Shown: positions 7,407 to 16,246, numbered from the stretch's first letter. The stretch: 39,996 nt of DNA from Candidatus Segatella mututuai (GCA_002439605.1 DJOI01000058.1:1-39996), one strand, 5' to 3'. Numbers and translations: made by a program. Notes: a model not told the origin generated them from the letters alone.

Positions 7407-7431
7407 TAACCAAATATTTAAAATAAATGCT

Positions 7432-8631
7432 ATGGTAACAGAAATTAAAAATGGGATTTATTACGTGGGCGTAAACGATAGGAACAAGCATCGTTTTGAG
7501 GGGCTGTGGCCTCTGCCCAATGGTGTGAGCTATAACTCGTATGTGATCGTCGACGAGAAGGTGACGCTTGTTGACACGGTGGAGGTTGATTTCTTCACGC
7601 AGTTCTTGGAGAACATCAAGGAGGTGATTGGCGAGAGAGAGATTGACTATCTCGTCATCAACCACATGGAGCCAGACCACAGCGGTTCTATAGCACTCAT
7701 CAAGAAGTATTATCCCAACATCAAGATAGTGGGCAACAAGAAGACTCTCGGTATGCTTCAGGGCTTCTATGGCGTGACCGATGATGTAGTGGAGGTGAAG
7801 AATGGCGAGACTCTCTCATTGGGCAACCGCGAGCTCTCGTTTGTCCTCATCCCGATGGTCCACTGGCCAGAGACGATGGTGACATTGGATGTCAAGAACA
7901 AGGTGCTCTTTTCGGGCGATGCCTTCGGATGTTTCGGAGCCTTGAATGGCGGCATCATCGATACGGAAATCAACTGCGAGGGCTTCTGGCTGGAGATGGT
8001 GCGCTACTATTCCAACATCGTGGGCAAGTATGGCGTGCCTGTCCAGAACGCCTTGAAGAAGTTGGCTGGCGTGGAGCTGGAGTACATCTGCTCTACACAC
8101 GGCCCTGTATGGCACGAACACATCGAGAAGGTAATTGGCTTGTACGATAAGATGTCGAAGTATGAGACGGAGCCTGGCTTGGTCATCTGCTATGGCACGA
8201 TGTACGGCAACACAGAGCGTATGGCTGAGATTATTGCGAGGGCTGCGAGCCAGGCTGGCGTAAAGAACATCGTGATGTATAATGTCTCCAAGACCCACCA
8301 TAGTTACATTCTCCGCGATATTTTCCGCTACAAGGGTTTGATAGTGGGCGCTCCTACCTATAACGCCGGTCTTTATCACGAGATGGAGACCTTGCTTTCA
8401 GAACTCGCCAACAAGGACGTCAAGAATCACTTCCTCGGTTGGTTCGGCTCCCATTGCTGGGCAAGCAAGGCTGTGGCAAAGATACAGGAGTGGAACGACA
8501 CACGCCTGCATTTCGAGGCTGTTGGCGACCCCGTGGATATGAAACAGGCCATTGCCCCCGAGGTGAAGGCACGATGCGAGGCATTGGGCAAGGCTATGGG
8601 TGAGAAGTTGATGGATGTAAGTGAAGAGTGA
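7432..8631 (+). CDS. fprA: A-type flavodiiron protein (O2/NO reductase)
   Basis: 399 residues from ATG 7432; the in-frame extension to 7273 crosses the promoter and is rejected. The N-terminal metallo-beta-lactamase domain carries the complete di-iron ligand set: HMEPDH (H78, E80, D82), H144 in VHWPE, D163 in SGDAFG and H223 in STHGP. The C-terminal flavodoxin domain (about 250-395) has the FMN loop YGTMYGNTE. Flavodiiron proteins reduce oxygen to water or NO to N2O in anaerobes, taking electrons from rubredoxin or a similar carrier. There is no fused rubredoxin and none is adjacent. This is a defence enzyme for microaerobic exposure. Confidence 0.95.
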   Translation: MVTEIKNGIYYVGVNDRNKHRFEGLWPLPNGVSYNSYVIVDEKVTLVDTVEVDFFTQFLENIKEVIGEREIDYLVINHMEPDHSGSIALIKKYYPNIKIVGNKKTLGMLQGFYGVTDDVVEVKNGETLSLGNRELSFVLIPMVHWPETMVTLDVKNKVLFSGDAFGCFGALNGGIIDTEINCEGFWLEMVRYYSNIVGKYGVPVQNALKKLAGVELEYICSTHGPVWHEHIEKVIGLYDKMSKYETEPGLVICYGTMYGNTERMAEIIARAASQAGVKNIVMYNVSKTHHSYILRDIFRYKGLIVGAPTYNAGLYHEMETLLSELANKDVKNHFLGWFGSHCWASKAVAKIQEWNDTRLHFEAVGDPVDMKQAIAPEVKARCEALGKAMGEKLMDVSEE

Positions 8632-8690
8632 AGATTTTTAAATGGTAATTTTTGGATTCCTGCAAATTGGAATCTCATGAAAATATAATG

Positions 8691-8747
8691 GGCGGAAGAA
8701 CAAGCTGATGTTAACAATGCCAACAGATTGCAGCTTGTTTTTCCGCC
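8691..8747 (+). terminator. Strong hairpin downstream of fprA
   Basis: A 17-bp stem (8691-8707 with 8731-8747; one G.U pair) with a 23-nt loop, 60 bp after the fprA stop. The T-run is weak on either strand, so it may be a terminator or an RNA-stabilising structure. It also lies downstream of the convergent LOG gene. Confidence 0.5.
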
Positions 8748-8874
8748 ATTTCTTTGGTCTTCTGTGTTGGATGGGAAAATATAGATGAAATCTATTGTTA
8801 TCCCATCTAAGATGAAATATAATGTAATTTAAACTGTATCGAAAGCCTATTTTATGCTATTCAAGATGGAAGGA

Positions 8875-9414
8875 TTATGCCGATTCTTCTATCTTTTTCT
8901 TCAGTTCCTCCAGGCTGTTAGCCACTTCTATCTCCTCGTGCCAGTCTCCACGAATCATGCCTTTATCTGCTATGTCGTTGAGTAAGGCAATGGTGGAGTT
9001 CCAAAAGCCCTTCATATTATAGAGAATGACCTTTTTCTTGTGGTAGCCGATGCAATGAGAGGCGGCAATGGTAAAAATTTCATCTATGGTGCCGATGCCT
9101 CCAGGCAGGGCTACCATGATGTTGCTCTGGGCGAGAAGCAAATCTTTGCGGTCGCTGAGGTTGTCGCAAGGTATCTCCACGTCGAGGTCGGAGAAGGTCT
9201 TTCCGCCTTTCTCTACGATGGAAGGCACGATGCCGATGGCTCTTCCGCCATTCTCCTTCACAGCCTTGCCGATGCAATCCATCAATCCGATGTTACATCC
9301 TCCGAACACAACGTCATGGTCGTTCTCACCCATCCACTTGCCCAGTTCCTCCGTCATCGTGAAGAAGTCTGGGTCGATATTTTTGTTGGCTGAACAAAAT
9401 ACTGCTATTTTCAT
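8875..9414 (-). CDS. LOG-family (TIGR00730) nucleotide phosphoribohydrolase
   Basis: 179 residues from the ATG at 9412-9414, where the family's usual N-terminus MKIAVFCSANKN begins. The Rossmann-like fold shows FGGCNIGLM near the start, SDRKDLL (the SxRK motif) and the diagnostic PGGIGTIDE loop that binds the nucleotide phosphate and activates water. Members release a free base from nucleoside 5'-monophosphates; plant relatives activate cytokinins. In gut bacteria the role is most likely nucleotide salvage or clean-up. It stands alone, with intergenic gaps on both sides. Confidence 0.9.
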   Translation of the reverse strand: MKIAVFCSANKNIDPDFFTMTEELGKWMGENDHDVVFGGCNIGLMDCIGKAVKENGGRAIGIVPSIVEKGGKTFSDLDVEIPCDNLSDRKDLLLAQSNIMVALPGGIGTIDEIFTIAASHCIGYHKKKVILYNMKGFWNSTIALLNDIADKGMIRGDWHEEIEVANSLEELKKKIEESA

Positions 9415-9537
9415 GTTGCTTATAATTATTCTTTTTATGATGGTTTTATTTTTGCTGTCCGTACCCATTGTATTTCCTTTCGGATGGGATTTCTATGTTT
9501 GTTAAATCTTGATAAGACAAGCCCTGCTTTGTTAGAT

Positions 9538-10149
9538 TTAGATGAGGTGGAGAATGGATTCGTTTCCCTCGTTGAAGAGAAGGTCGAGGATGCTCATGTT
9601 GGGCAGAAAACCATGCTTGTGCTCGTAGACTTGATAGTAGCGGCGGGGAACGAAGTCGGCATCGGGAATGGGATGCTTGGGACGTATGGCCTCACGATAG
9701 TCGTGGATGCCTTTCAGCTCATCGCCCCGCAGGTAATGGTCGGTGAGTGAGAGGTTGGGATGGATGTCGAGCAGCTCGATCATCTTTTGGGTTATCTCCA
9801 TGTTAAAGTCGAAGAGGAACTCGTATTTCTTCTCGAAAAAAGGACGTAAGTCGTCTTGGTAATAGGGAAAGAAAGGACTCTCGCCATAGGCAGAGGCAAG
9901 TGCGTTCCAATGTACGTGGCGCCAGTTGGCGTGGTCGGATATGCGAATGTCCTTTATCGCCAGGGACGTGCCATGCGTGGTAGGTATGGTGAGTGCCTGC
10001 GGACCATTGGCTGCGGCAATAACCATGCGGTTGCGATAGGTCTGCTTGACGAAGTTCTCGTGCTGTTCTATGAGGCACGCTTCGCTTCGCTGTAGTTTCT
10101 GATACCATTGCACCGGACCGAAATAGGTGGAAGAAAGAATGGAGAGCAT
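9538..10149 (-). CDS. WbqC-family protein
   Basis: 203 residues. The start (ILSSTYFGPVQWYQKL), the early N-terminal FVKQTYRNR...IAAANGPQALTIP segment and the DHANWRHVHWNALASAYGESPFF..YY block are typical of the WbqC family. WbqC proteins occur in O-antigen and surface sugar clusters, where they are proposed to modify amino sugars, but the biochemistry is poorly settled. Here it closes the dapB-lepB-S26-like operon, 6 bp after the previous gene, rather than sitting in a sugar cluster. It may therefore serve a housekeeping envelope role. Confidence 0.85.
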   Translation of the reverse strand: MLSILSSTYFGPVQWYQKLQRSEACLIEQHENFVKQTYRNRMVIAAANGPQALTIPTTHGTSLAIKDIRISDHANWRHVHWNALASAYGESPFFPYYQDDLRPFFEKKYEFLFDFNMEITQKMIELLDIHPNLSLTDHYLRGDELKGIHDYREAIRPKHPIPDADFVPRRYYQVYEHKHGFLPNMSILDLLFNEGNESILHLI

Positions 10150-10155
10150 GTTTTT

Positions 10156-10584
10156 TCACTTAAATATCAAGTAAGCTTTGCCTATCATCTGATGTTTATG
10201 GACAATCTGTGAGCCTCGCTGCGTGCGAACGAGATAGAAACGGCAGTCGGGACAACCGCAACGACGGCAGCAGATGGCAGGAATGACATAGCGCACAGCG
10301 TCGAGGGTAATGGTGTCGCCTGGTAACCGCTCGATGCGACCAATGAAGTTGGCCTTGGTGACGGAGTTGCCACGACGTGCTATCGTGTCGGTGAAGACTA
10401 CGAGGTCGCCACGTTTGAAGCTGTCGCAAAACACCCTGTCCACTATCACTCGGGAACCAGACTTGAGGTAGGGCGGCAACCCACCCTGGGGAACCGAGAA
10501 GATAGTGAGGACGTAGGTGTGGACTGCCCAGACAAGGAGCAGCGCCAACGCCAACGTGATGAGGTATTTGACGGCTACTTTCAC
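10156..10584 (-). CDS. S26 signal-peptidase-like protein lacking the catalytic dyad
   Basis: 142 residues from GTG 10584, 14 bp after the lepB stop; upstream extensions overlap lepB. One N-terminal membrane helix (about 6-28) precedes an S26-like core: SVPQGGLPPYLKSGSRVIVDR, KRGDLVVF, FIGRIERLPGDTI and the end block HKHQMIGKAYLI. Aligned by eye with LepB, the nucleophile position (S of PSxS) is Gly35 and the general-base lysine (KR before LPG) is Gly82. Proteolysis by the normal Ser/Lys mechanism is therefore not expected. In place of the large LepB insert is a cysteine cluster C105-C106-x2-C109-x-C111-P-x-C114 that could bind a metal. It is probably a non-catalytic partner of LepB. Confidence 0.75.
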   Translation of the reverse strand: MKVAVKYLITLALALLLVWAVHTYVLTIFSVPQGGLPPYLKSGSRVIVDRVFCDSFKRGDLVVFTDTIARRGNSVTKANFIGRIERLPGDTITLDAVRYVIPAICCRRCGCPDCRFYLVRTQRGSQIVHKHQMIGKAYLIFK

Positions 10585-10598
10585 AAAATGAACAGGAC

Positions 10599-12050
10599 TT
10601 ACTTGATGTTGTCGACAAATCGGAAGAGACGATTCCAGCGTATGCCCGAGAAGCCAGGATGGTCGGGGCTGTGACTCCACCAGATGAATATGGGCTTGCC
10701 CACGATGTGGTCTTCAGGCACGAAACCCCAGTAACGTGAGTCGGCGGAGTTGTGGCGGTTGTCGCCCATCATCCAGTAGTAGTCGAGCTTGAAAGTATAG
10801 CGCTTCGCCTGCTTGCCATTGATGTAGATGCGCCCTGCGTTATCCACTTTCAAATCATTACCCTCGTAAACCTTGATGCATCGTTCGTAGATGGGCAGGT
10901 TGCCGAGGTTTAGGGCAATCGTCTTGCCTTTTTGTGGAATCCAGATGGGACCATAGTTGTCTCGCGTCCAGCCTGTATAGGCGTTGATGGGGTAAAGGTC
11001 ACCATAAGTGGCATCGGTGTTGATGCTGATGCTTGCCACGAGGTTCTTGTTGGCTTTTAGTGCCAGGTAAGCCTTATGGGTAAGAGGAATGACACCACTC
11101 TGGTTGTAGGTGAGCAGGTCTTCGTTGGTGATGCCCAGTTCGTCGGCAAGTTCTATAGGGAATTCGCCGCGAAGCTTCATCTTATAGGTGTATTGAACGT
11201 TGTCGGGCTCCTTGTTGGGACGTCCGTTGAGATAGACGATGCGGTTCTTGATCTGCAGGGTCTGTCCGGGAAGTCCGACGCATCGCTTCACGTAGTTCTC
11301 TCGGCGGTCGGTGGGACGGCTGATGATGTCGCCATACTCGCCAGGCATGCTCTCAATATAGTGGCGTCCTGTGGCGTATACTTGTTCGAAGTAACGATAA
11401 CGCTGCAGGGGTGTGAGGTGAGCCACGTCCTTGGAGAGTCCGTTCTGTTCGAGTATCTGTTCTCCGAACGGGTAGACGAGATCGTGGTAGTAGTCGCACG
11501 CTTGATAACGCTCCTCGTTGACGAGGGTGTCGCCTGCAGGAAAGTTGAACACAACGATGTCGTTAAGTTTTACGTGTCCCAAGCCTTTGACACGGCGATA
11601 GTCCCAGTGTGGCCACTCTATGTAGCTCTTTACATTGACAAGGGGCATGGTGTGCTGGGTAAGGGGCATGGTAAGCGGAGTCTGTGGAATACGTGGACCA
11701 TAGCTTAACTTGCTCACGAAGAGATAGTCGCCCGTGAGAAGACTCTTCTCCAGCGAAGAAGAGGGGATGACGTAGTTCTGGAAGAAGAAGAGGTTGATGA
11801 AGTAGACGGCTACAAGGGCGAAGACGAGGGCGTCTACCCAGCTCATGATAAAGCGCACGGGGCCTTCGGAGTCTTTCCACCATTGCCAGCGTATTTTCTT
11901 GGTGATGTAAACATCGTAGATAAAGGGTACGACAACGAGGCCGAGCCAGCTTTGTACCCAGAGGAGGAAGGCGAGATAGAGGACCAGAACGATGATGAAC
12001 TTTGTCCACTGCACCTTCATGTTGAGTTTTTGTTTCTGTTTGTCGATCAT
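10599..12050 (-). CDS. lepB: Signal peptidase I
   Basis: 483 residues, long for the family, as often in Bacteroidota, because of inserts between the conserved boxes. Three hydrophobic segments precede the catalytic core. Box B (VIPSSSLEKSLLTGDYLFVSK) holds nucleophile Ser99. Box D (NYVKRCVGLPGQ) holds Lys255. Box E (GDNRHNSADSRYWGFVPEDHIVG) is complete. The enzyme removes signal peptides from exported proteins at the outer face of the inner membrane. A second Met at codon 11 is also a possible start. It lies 30 bp after dapB and 14 bp before the dead S26 paralog, in one operon. Confidence 0.95.
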   Translation of the reverse strand: MIDKQKQKLNMKVQWTKFIIVLVLYLAFLLWVQSWLGLVVVPFIYDVYITKKIRWQWWKDSEGPVRFIMSWVDALVFALVAVYFINLFFFQNYVIPSSSLEKSLLTGDYLFVSKLSYGPRIPQTPLTMPLTQHTMPLVNVKSYIEWPHWDYRRVKGLGHVKLNDIVVFNFPAGDTLVNEERYQACDYYHDLVYPFGEQILEQNGLSKDVAHLTPLQRYRYFEQVYATGRHYIESMPGEYGDIISRPTDRRENYVKRCVGLPGQTLQIKNRIVYLNGRPNKEPDNVQYTYKMKLRGEFPIELADELGITNEDLLTYNQSGVIPLTHKAYLALKANKNLVASISINTDATYGDLYPINAYTGWTRDNYGPIWIPQKGKTIALNLGNLPIYERCIKVYEGNDLKVDNAGRIYINGKQAKRYTFKLDYYWMMGDNRHNSADSRYWGFVPEDHIVGKPIFIWWSHSPDHPGFSGIRWNRLFRFVDNIK

Positions 12051-12080
12051 TAACTTGATAGGATTTTTGACGGGTGTGGA

Positions 12081-12842
12081 TTAGAACTTGAAGAGGTCGG
12101 AAGTGGTGAGCAAGCCGCTGTGGGTGGCTGTGAACTCAGCTGCCAAGACAGCTCCGAGGGCAAAGCCCTTTCGCGAGTGGGCGCTGTGCTCGATGGTTAT
12201 CATGTCGGCCTCAGAATCGTACATTACTGCATGGATGCCAGGCACCTCGCCATCGCGCACGCAGTTGATGACAATATCGTCTGGAGTGATGTTCTTGTCG
12301 CCCTCGTCTTGGTGGCCGTCGTTGGTCCAGTAGGTGACACCTCGTTTCCAGTCCTTCTTGCGGTCGAGATTGTCGATGATCTCTTCGGCGAGGGTAATGG
12401 CTGTTCCGCTGGGGGCATCGAGCTTATGCACATGGTGGGTTTCCTGCATGCAGACGTTGTACTGTGGAAACTGGTTCATAATCTTTGCCAAGTAGCGGTT
12501 GACTGCCTGGAAGATAGCAACGCCAATGCTAAAGTTAGAAGCCCAAAAGAGCGTTTGCTTACCATCGGCACAAAGCTTCTCCACATCCTCCTTGTGGTCT
12601 TTCATCCATCCTGTGGAACCACTCACCACCTTTACATTGTGGGCGAAGGCCTTGAGGTAGTTGCCATAAGCGGCTGTAGGGTTGGTAAACTCGATGGCGA
12701 CATCGGCCGAGCAGAACTCGGGACTGTCGAAATCCTCGGGGTTGTTCACGTCAATCTTGCATACGATTTCGTGGCCACGCTGCAGGGCAATCTCTTCGAT
12801 CATGTGCCCCATCTTGCCGTAGCCAATCAAAGCTATTTTCAT
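12081..12842 (-). CDS. dapB: 4-hydroxy-tetrahydrodipicolinate reductase
   Basis: 253 residues. The NAD(P)-binding loop IGYGKMGHMI is at the N-terminus. The catalytic segment ETHHVHKLDAPSGTA (about 134-148) has the histidine and lysine of the active site, and SGSTGW and WASNFSIGV are family blocks. It makes tetrahydrodipicolinate in the diaminopimelate/lysine route needed for peptidoglycan. It is the first gene of the operon with lepB, the S26-like gene and wbqC, linking cell-wall precursor supply with protein export. Confidence 0.95.
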   Translation of the reverse strand: MKIALIGYGKMGHMIEEIALQRGHEIVCKIDVNNPEDFDSPEFCSADVAIEFTNPTAAYGNYLKAFAHNVKVVSGSTGWMKDHKEDVEKLCADGKQTLFWASNFSIGVAIFQAVNRYLAKIMNQFPQYNVCMQETHHVHKLDAPSGTAITLAEEIIDNLDRKKDWKRGVTYWTNDGHQDEGDKNITPDDIVINCVRDGEVPGIHAVMYDSEADMITIEHSAHSRKGFALGAVLAAEFTATHSGLLTTSDLFKF

Positions 12843-12909
12843 CGTTTATTTTTGTTTTATTTCTTTCTGTTTTTATGTTTCCATGCACGTTTGTGTGCGA
12901 ACCTTTCGG

Positions 12910-12917
12910 CAAAAATA
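12910..12917 (-). promoter_or_regulatory. Predicted -7 box (TATTTTTG) of the dapB operon
   Basis: TAnnTTTG on the minus strand, about 68 bp before the dapB start. No convincing TTTG element lies 20 bp further upstream. Confidence 0.4.
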
Positions 12918-12972
12918 ATCAAAAATATTGAAAATACGCCCTTAATAATGGCAATTAATAGAAAAATTTGGT

Positions 12973-12980
12973 TATTTTTG
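12973..12980 (+). promoter_or_regulatory. Predicted -7 box (TATTTTTG) of the thioesterase gene
   Basis: TAnnTTTG on the plus strand, 49 bp before ATG 13030, divergent from the dapB box. Confidence 0.4.
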
Positions 12981-13029
12981 CAGTGATTTAGAGATAAAAC
13001 CCTCAATTTTGAATCTAAGGTAAGCTGGA

Positions 13030-13437
13030 ATGATTATGAAATACGTATTTGAGACCAAGATGGAAGTGCGCGACTACGAGTGCGACATTGAAGGAATAGT
13101 GAACAACGCCAACTACCTGCACTACATGGAGCACACCAGACATCTCTTTCTGCAGAAGTGTGGGCTGAGCTTTGCCGAGATGCATCGTAAGGGAGTGGAT
13201 GCGGTAGTGGCAAGAATGAACCTGCAATATAAAACTCCGTTGCGGTGTGACGACGAGTTCTATTCGAGACTGTGGTTAGAGAAACAGGGAGTGCGATATG
13301 TGTTCCATCATGACATCTATCGTGCCTCCGATGAGCGCCTGTGCCTGAAAGCCACGGTGGAGTTGGTGTGCCTCATACAGGGTAAGTTGGGCAACAGCAA
13401 GGACTACGACAGGGCTTTCGAGAAATATTTTGCCTAA
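13030..13437 (+). CDS. Acyl-CoA thioesterase, 4HBT (YbgC/FadM-like) family
   Basis: 135 residues with the hotdog-fold signature: MEVRDYECDIEGIVNNANYLHYMEHTRHLF, where the acidic residue before GIVNNANY is the expected catalytic position of the D-x(6)-N-type motif. The DAVVARMNLQYKTPLRCDDEF block follows. These enzymes hydrolyse acyl-CoA or acyl-ACP thioesters. A second Met two codons in is an equal start candidate. It begins a rightward run with DUF2851 (62 bp) and dprA. Confidence 0.9.
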   Translation: MIMKYVFETKMEVRDYECDIEGIVNNANYLHYMEHTRHLFLQKCGLSFAEMHRKGVDAVVARMNLQYKTPLRCDDEFYSRLWLEKQGVRYVFHHDIYRASDERLCLKATVELVCLIQGKLGNSKDYDRAFEKYFA

Positions 13438-13499
13438 AAAATATGAGTTCTGACCTTTCTCCTTTTTTGACATACAAAACTTAAAACCAATAACAACAC

Positions 13500-14792
13500 A
13501 TGGAACAGTTACTGCACTATGTATGGAAGCACAAGCTCTTTCCGCTCACGGGACTCTGTACGACATCGGGACAGCCTGTGGAGGTGATTGACCCAGGATT
13601 GCACAACCGAAACTCAGGTCCCGACTTTTTCAACGCCAAGGTGAGGATCGTCGGAACCCTGTGGGTGGGAAACGTGGAAATACACGACAAGGCAAGCGAT
13701 TGGTACAGGCATGGACACGACGGCGATGAGAGATACGACAATGTGATTCTGCATGTGTGCGGATGCGTGGACATGGAGGTGAGAAACAGCAAGGGAGAGG
13801 TGCTGACGCAGATGGCATTAGACGTTCCCGACAAGGTGCTGAAGAACTACAGGGAGTTACTGACGGCAGATCAATATCCGCCCTGCTATCAGGTAATACC
13901 CACATTAACGAGACTCGCCGTACACGCATGGATGAATGTCTTGCAGACCGAACGTCTGGAGCAGAAGACAGATGCGATAGAGGAAAGGGTGAGAAGATGC
14001 AATGGCGACTGGGAAAACGCCTATTTCGTGACTTTGGCACGCAACTTCGGATTTGGCATCAACGGTGAAGCCTTTGAGGAATGGGCTTTCCACATACCTT
14101 TGCAAGCCGTGGGACACCATCGCGACGACATCGTTCAAGTAGAAGCCATCTTTATGGGACAGGCAGGGCTGTTGGAACTGGACACCATACCTGAAAGATA
14201 CCAGAAAGATGCATTGGGAGACGGATATTTCACCAAACTTCGTAACGAATATAAATACTTGGCTCATAAATTCAATCTGAAACCGATGGATTACAGGCTT
14301 TGGAGGTTTCTGCGACTGCGACCGCAAAACTTTCCGCATATCAGAATCTCGCAAATAGCACACCTTTACTATCTATGCAAGGCTGGACTGAGTCGACTCT
14401 TGGAAGCTGTTTCCGTAGAAGACGCGAAGAAAGTGCTCGCCACGGCTGTGACACCCTATTGGGAAACGCACTACACCTTCGGAAGCACCAGCGTTAGAAA
14501 CGACAAAAAACTATCCACATTCTCGCTCAACCTACTGTGCATCAACACCGTGGTGCCTGTGCTCTTTGCCTATGGCAGGCATAGGGGCGAGGAGAAATAT
14601 TGCGACAGGGCTTTCGATTTCTTGGAACAGTTGCGCCCCGAGAACAACCACATCATTCGCCTATGGCAACAATGCGGACTTGTGGTGGACAATGCCGGCG
14701 ACTCGCAGGCACTCATCCAGCTAAAGAAGGAATATTGCGACAGAAAGGAATGCCTACGCTGCCGCTTCGGATATGAATATCTGAAACTCTGA
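13500..14792 (+). CDS. DUF2851 family protein
   Basis: 430 residues. The N-terminal region (GQPVEVIDPGLHNRNSGPDF, VGNVEIHDKASDWYRHGH) and the C-terminal cysteine pair region (CDRKECLRCRFGYEYL) match DUF2851, a family near-universal in Bacteroidota with no established function. The conserved D, N, E and H residues in the first 100 positions look like a nuclease-type centre (PGxxNxxxGPDF...VEIH). That is an inference from the pattern only. The gene commonly precedes dprA, as here (69 bp), which may point to a DNA-related role. Confidence 0.85.
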   Translation: MEQLLHYVWKHKLFPLTGLCTTSGQPVEVIDPGLHNRNSGPDFFNAKVRIVGTLWVGNVEIHDKASDWYRHGHDGDERYDNVILHVCGCVDMEVRNSKGEVLTQMALDVPDKVLKNYRELLTADQYPPCYQVIPTLTRLAVHAWMNVLQTERLEQKTDAIEERVRRCNGDWENAYFVTLARNFGFGINGEAFEEWAFHIPLQAVGHHRDDIVQVEAIFMGQAGLLELDTIPERYQKDALGDGYFTKLRNEYKYLAHKFNLKPMDYRLWRFLRLRPQNFPHIRISQIAHLYYLCKAGLSRLLEAVSVEDAKKVLATAVTPYWETHYTFGSTSVRNDKKLSTFSLNLLCINTVVPVLFAYGRHRGEEKYCDRAFDFLEQLRPENNHIIRLWQQCGLVVDNAGDSQALIQLKKEYCDRKECLRCRFGYEYLKL

Positions 14793-14861
14793 ACTTCTGT
14801 CATCTGCGTAATCGCTCTAAACCATCCATAGAACAACAGCAACACTCAATATTCAACCACC

Positions 14862-15989
14862 GTGGACCAACAAGAAATACTCAATACCATTACCTTGACA
14901 CGACTGAATTACTACAGTCTGGCAGGACTATTGGAACTATATAGAAGAACAGGCTCGGCAACGACCATACTTGAGAACAAGAACCATATCAAAGACATTC
15001 TGCCCGATGCTACTCCAAAGCTCGTGGAAACATTGAAAAACTGTGACGAGGCGCGGCGTAGGGCTGAGGTGGAGATGGAATACGACCAGAAATATGGTAT
15101 TACTCCGCTCTGCATGAGCGACGAACGATATCCGCAAAGACTGCGCGACTGCGACGATGCGCCGTTGGTGCTCTTCTATAAAGGGTCGGCTGACCTGAAC
15201 CAGAAACGAGTCATCAACATCGTGGGAACACGCCACTGCACGATTTATGGCGAAGATCTTGTCAGGCGGTTTGTGTCTGACTTGAGGCAGCTTTGCCCAC
15301 AAGTGCTTATCGTAAGTGGGTTGGCGTATGGTGTAGACATTCATGCCCATCGGCAAGCCCTGAGCAATGGCTACGAAACGGTTGGCGTACTGGCCCACGG
15401 GCTCGACAACCTTTATCCGTCGAGCCATCGTGCCACGGCTGTCAAAATGTTAGGCCAAGGTGGACTGCTGACTGAATTTCTTACTCAGACCAATGCGGAT
15501 AAGATTAACTTCGTGAGGCGAAACCGCATCGTGGCAGGCATGTCAGATGCCTGTATACTCGTGGAGAGTGCGGTCAAGGGCGGAGGACTTATCACCACAG
15601 AAATATCGCAGGCTTACAACCGTGATGTGTTTGCCTTTCCTGGTCGTATTGGCGATGTGTACAGCGAGGGTTGCAACAACTTGATACGCAGCAATGGGGC
15701 TACGCTCATCACATCGGCGGAAGACTTTGTGAAGGACATGGGGTGGCTGGACGACACCAACCTGATGAAAGCCAAGAGGCGGGGTATAGAGCGAACGCTC
15801 TTTCCAGACCTTTCGGAAGAGGAGCAAGCCATCGTCGATGTGCTGGAAAAGAACAACGACCTGCAGATAAACATCATCAGCATCCAGGCGGGGATTGAGA
15901 TAGGAAGGCTTGCAGCCCATCTCTTCTCTTTAGAGATGAAGGGCATCGTGAAGACCTTGGCGGGAGGAATGTACCATTTATTAAAGTGA
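14862..15989 (+). CDS. dprA: DNA-processing protein DprA
   Basis: 375 residues from GTG 14862. An N-terminal helix-hairpin-helix-like part (about 1-70) is followed by the DprA Rossmann domain. It has INIVGTRHCTIYGED, SGLAYGVDIHAH, the GLDNLYP loop, FVRRNRIVAGMSDACILVES and the KGGGLITTEISQAYNRDVFAFPG block. A C-terminal winged helix (about 310-375) ends the protein. DprA loads RecA on incoming single-stranded DNA in natural transformation and is kept in most bacteria. No com genes are adjacent. The stop codon lies within an AGTGAAGA repeat motif. Confidence 0.95.
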   Translation: MDQQEILNTITLTRLNYYSLAGLLELYRRTGSATTILENKNHIKDILPDATPKLVETLKNCDEARRRAEVEMEYDQKYGITPLCMSDERYPQRLRDCDDAPLVLFYKGSADLNQKRVINIVGTRHCTIYGEDLVRRFVSDLRQLCPQVLIVSGLAYGVDIHAHRQALSNGYETVGVLAHGLDNLYPSSHRATAVKMLGQGGLLTEFLTQTNADKINFVRRNRIVAGMSDACILVESAVKGGGLITTEISQAYNRDVFAFPGRIGDVYSEGCNNLIRSNGATLITSAEDFVKDMGWLDDTNLMKAKRRGIERTLFPDLSEEEQAIVDVLEKNNDLQINIISIQAGIEIGRLAAHLFSLEMKGIVKTLAGGMYHLLK

Positions 15990-16040
15990 AGAACGGAGAG
16001 TGAAGAATTCATTTGCCACTTCTCACTTCACTCTTTCTGT
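15984..16040. repeat. AGTGAAGA-type repeat with hairpin after dprA
   Basis: The stop of dprA lies in AGTGAAGA. A second AGTGAAGA follows, and the complement CTTCACTC at 16026-16033 can pair with GAGTGAAG near 15997-16004. The same AGTGAAGA motif contains the fprA stop at 8620-8634. It may act as a weak terminator. Confidence 0.45.
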
Positions 16041-16106
16041 TCCTATGCTTTAAAGTGTTTTCACTACTTCTTTAGCCTTTTCCTTCCTCATTCCAAAATT
16101 TTAATG

Positions 16107-16114
16107 TAATTTTG
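16107..16114 (+). promoter_or_regulatory. Possible -7 box (TAATTTTG) of dusB
   Basis: TAnnTTTG on the plus strand, 132 bp before the dusB start. No clear upstream TTTG. Confidence 0.3.
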
Positions 16115-16246
16115 CTGCCAAATTGAAGATGGCAACATAAAACATAAGAGAATAACGACCACGAGAGCCATGGGATTCTTCACTCTTCTGTTGGCTAACC
16201 TTCGGTCGCCGATTTTCAATTCTTCACACTTCACTTAAATAAATTC

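Noticed and set aside
7273..7431. 53-codon N-terminal extension of the flavodiiron protein
   Set aside because: It runs through the promoter and into the divergent M16 gene; the family starts at MVTEIKNGIY.
10585..10680. Longer start for the S26-like protein
   Set aside because: It overlaps the 3' end of lepB; GTG 10584 follows the lepB stop by 14 bp.
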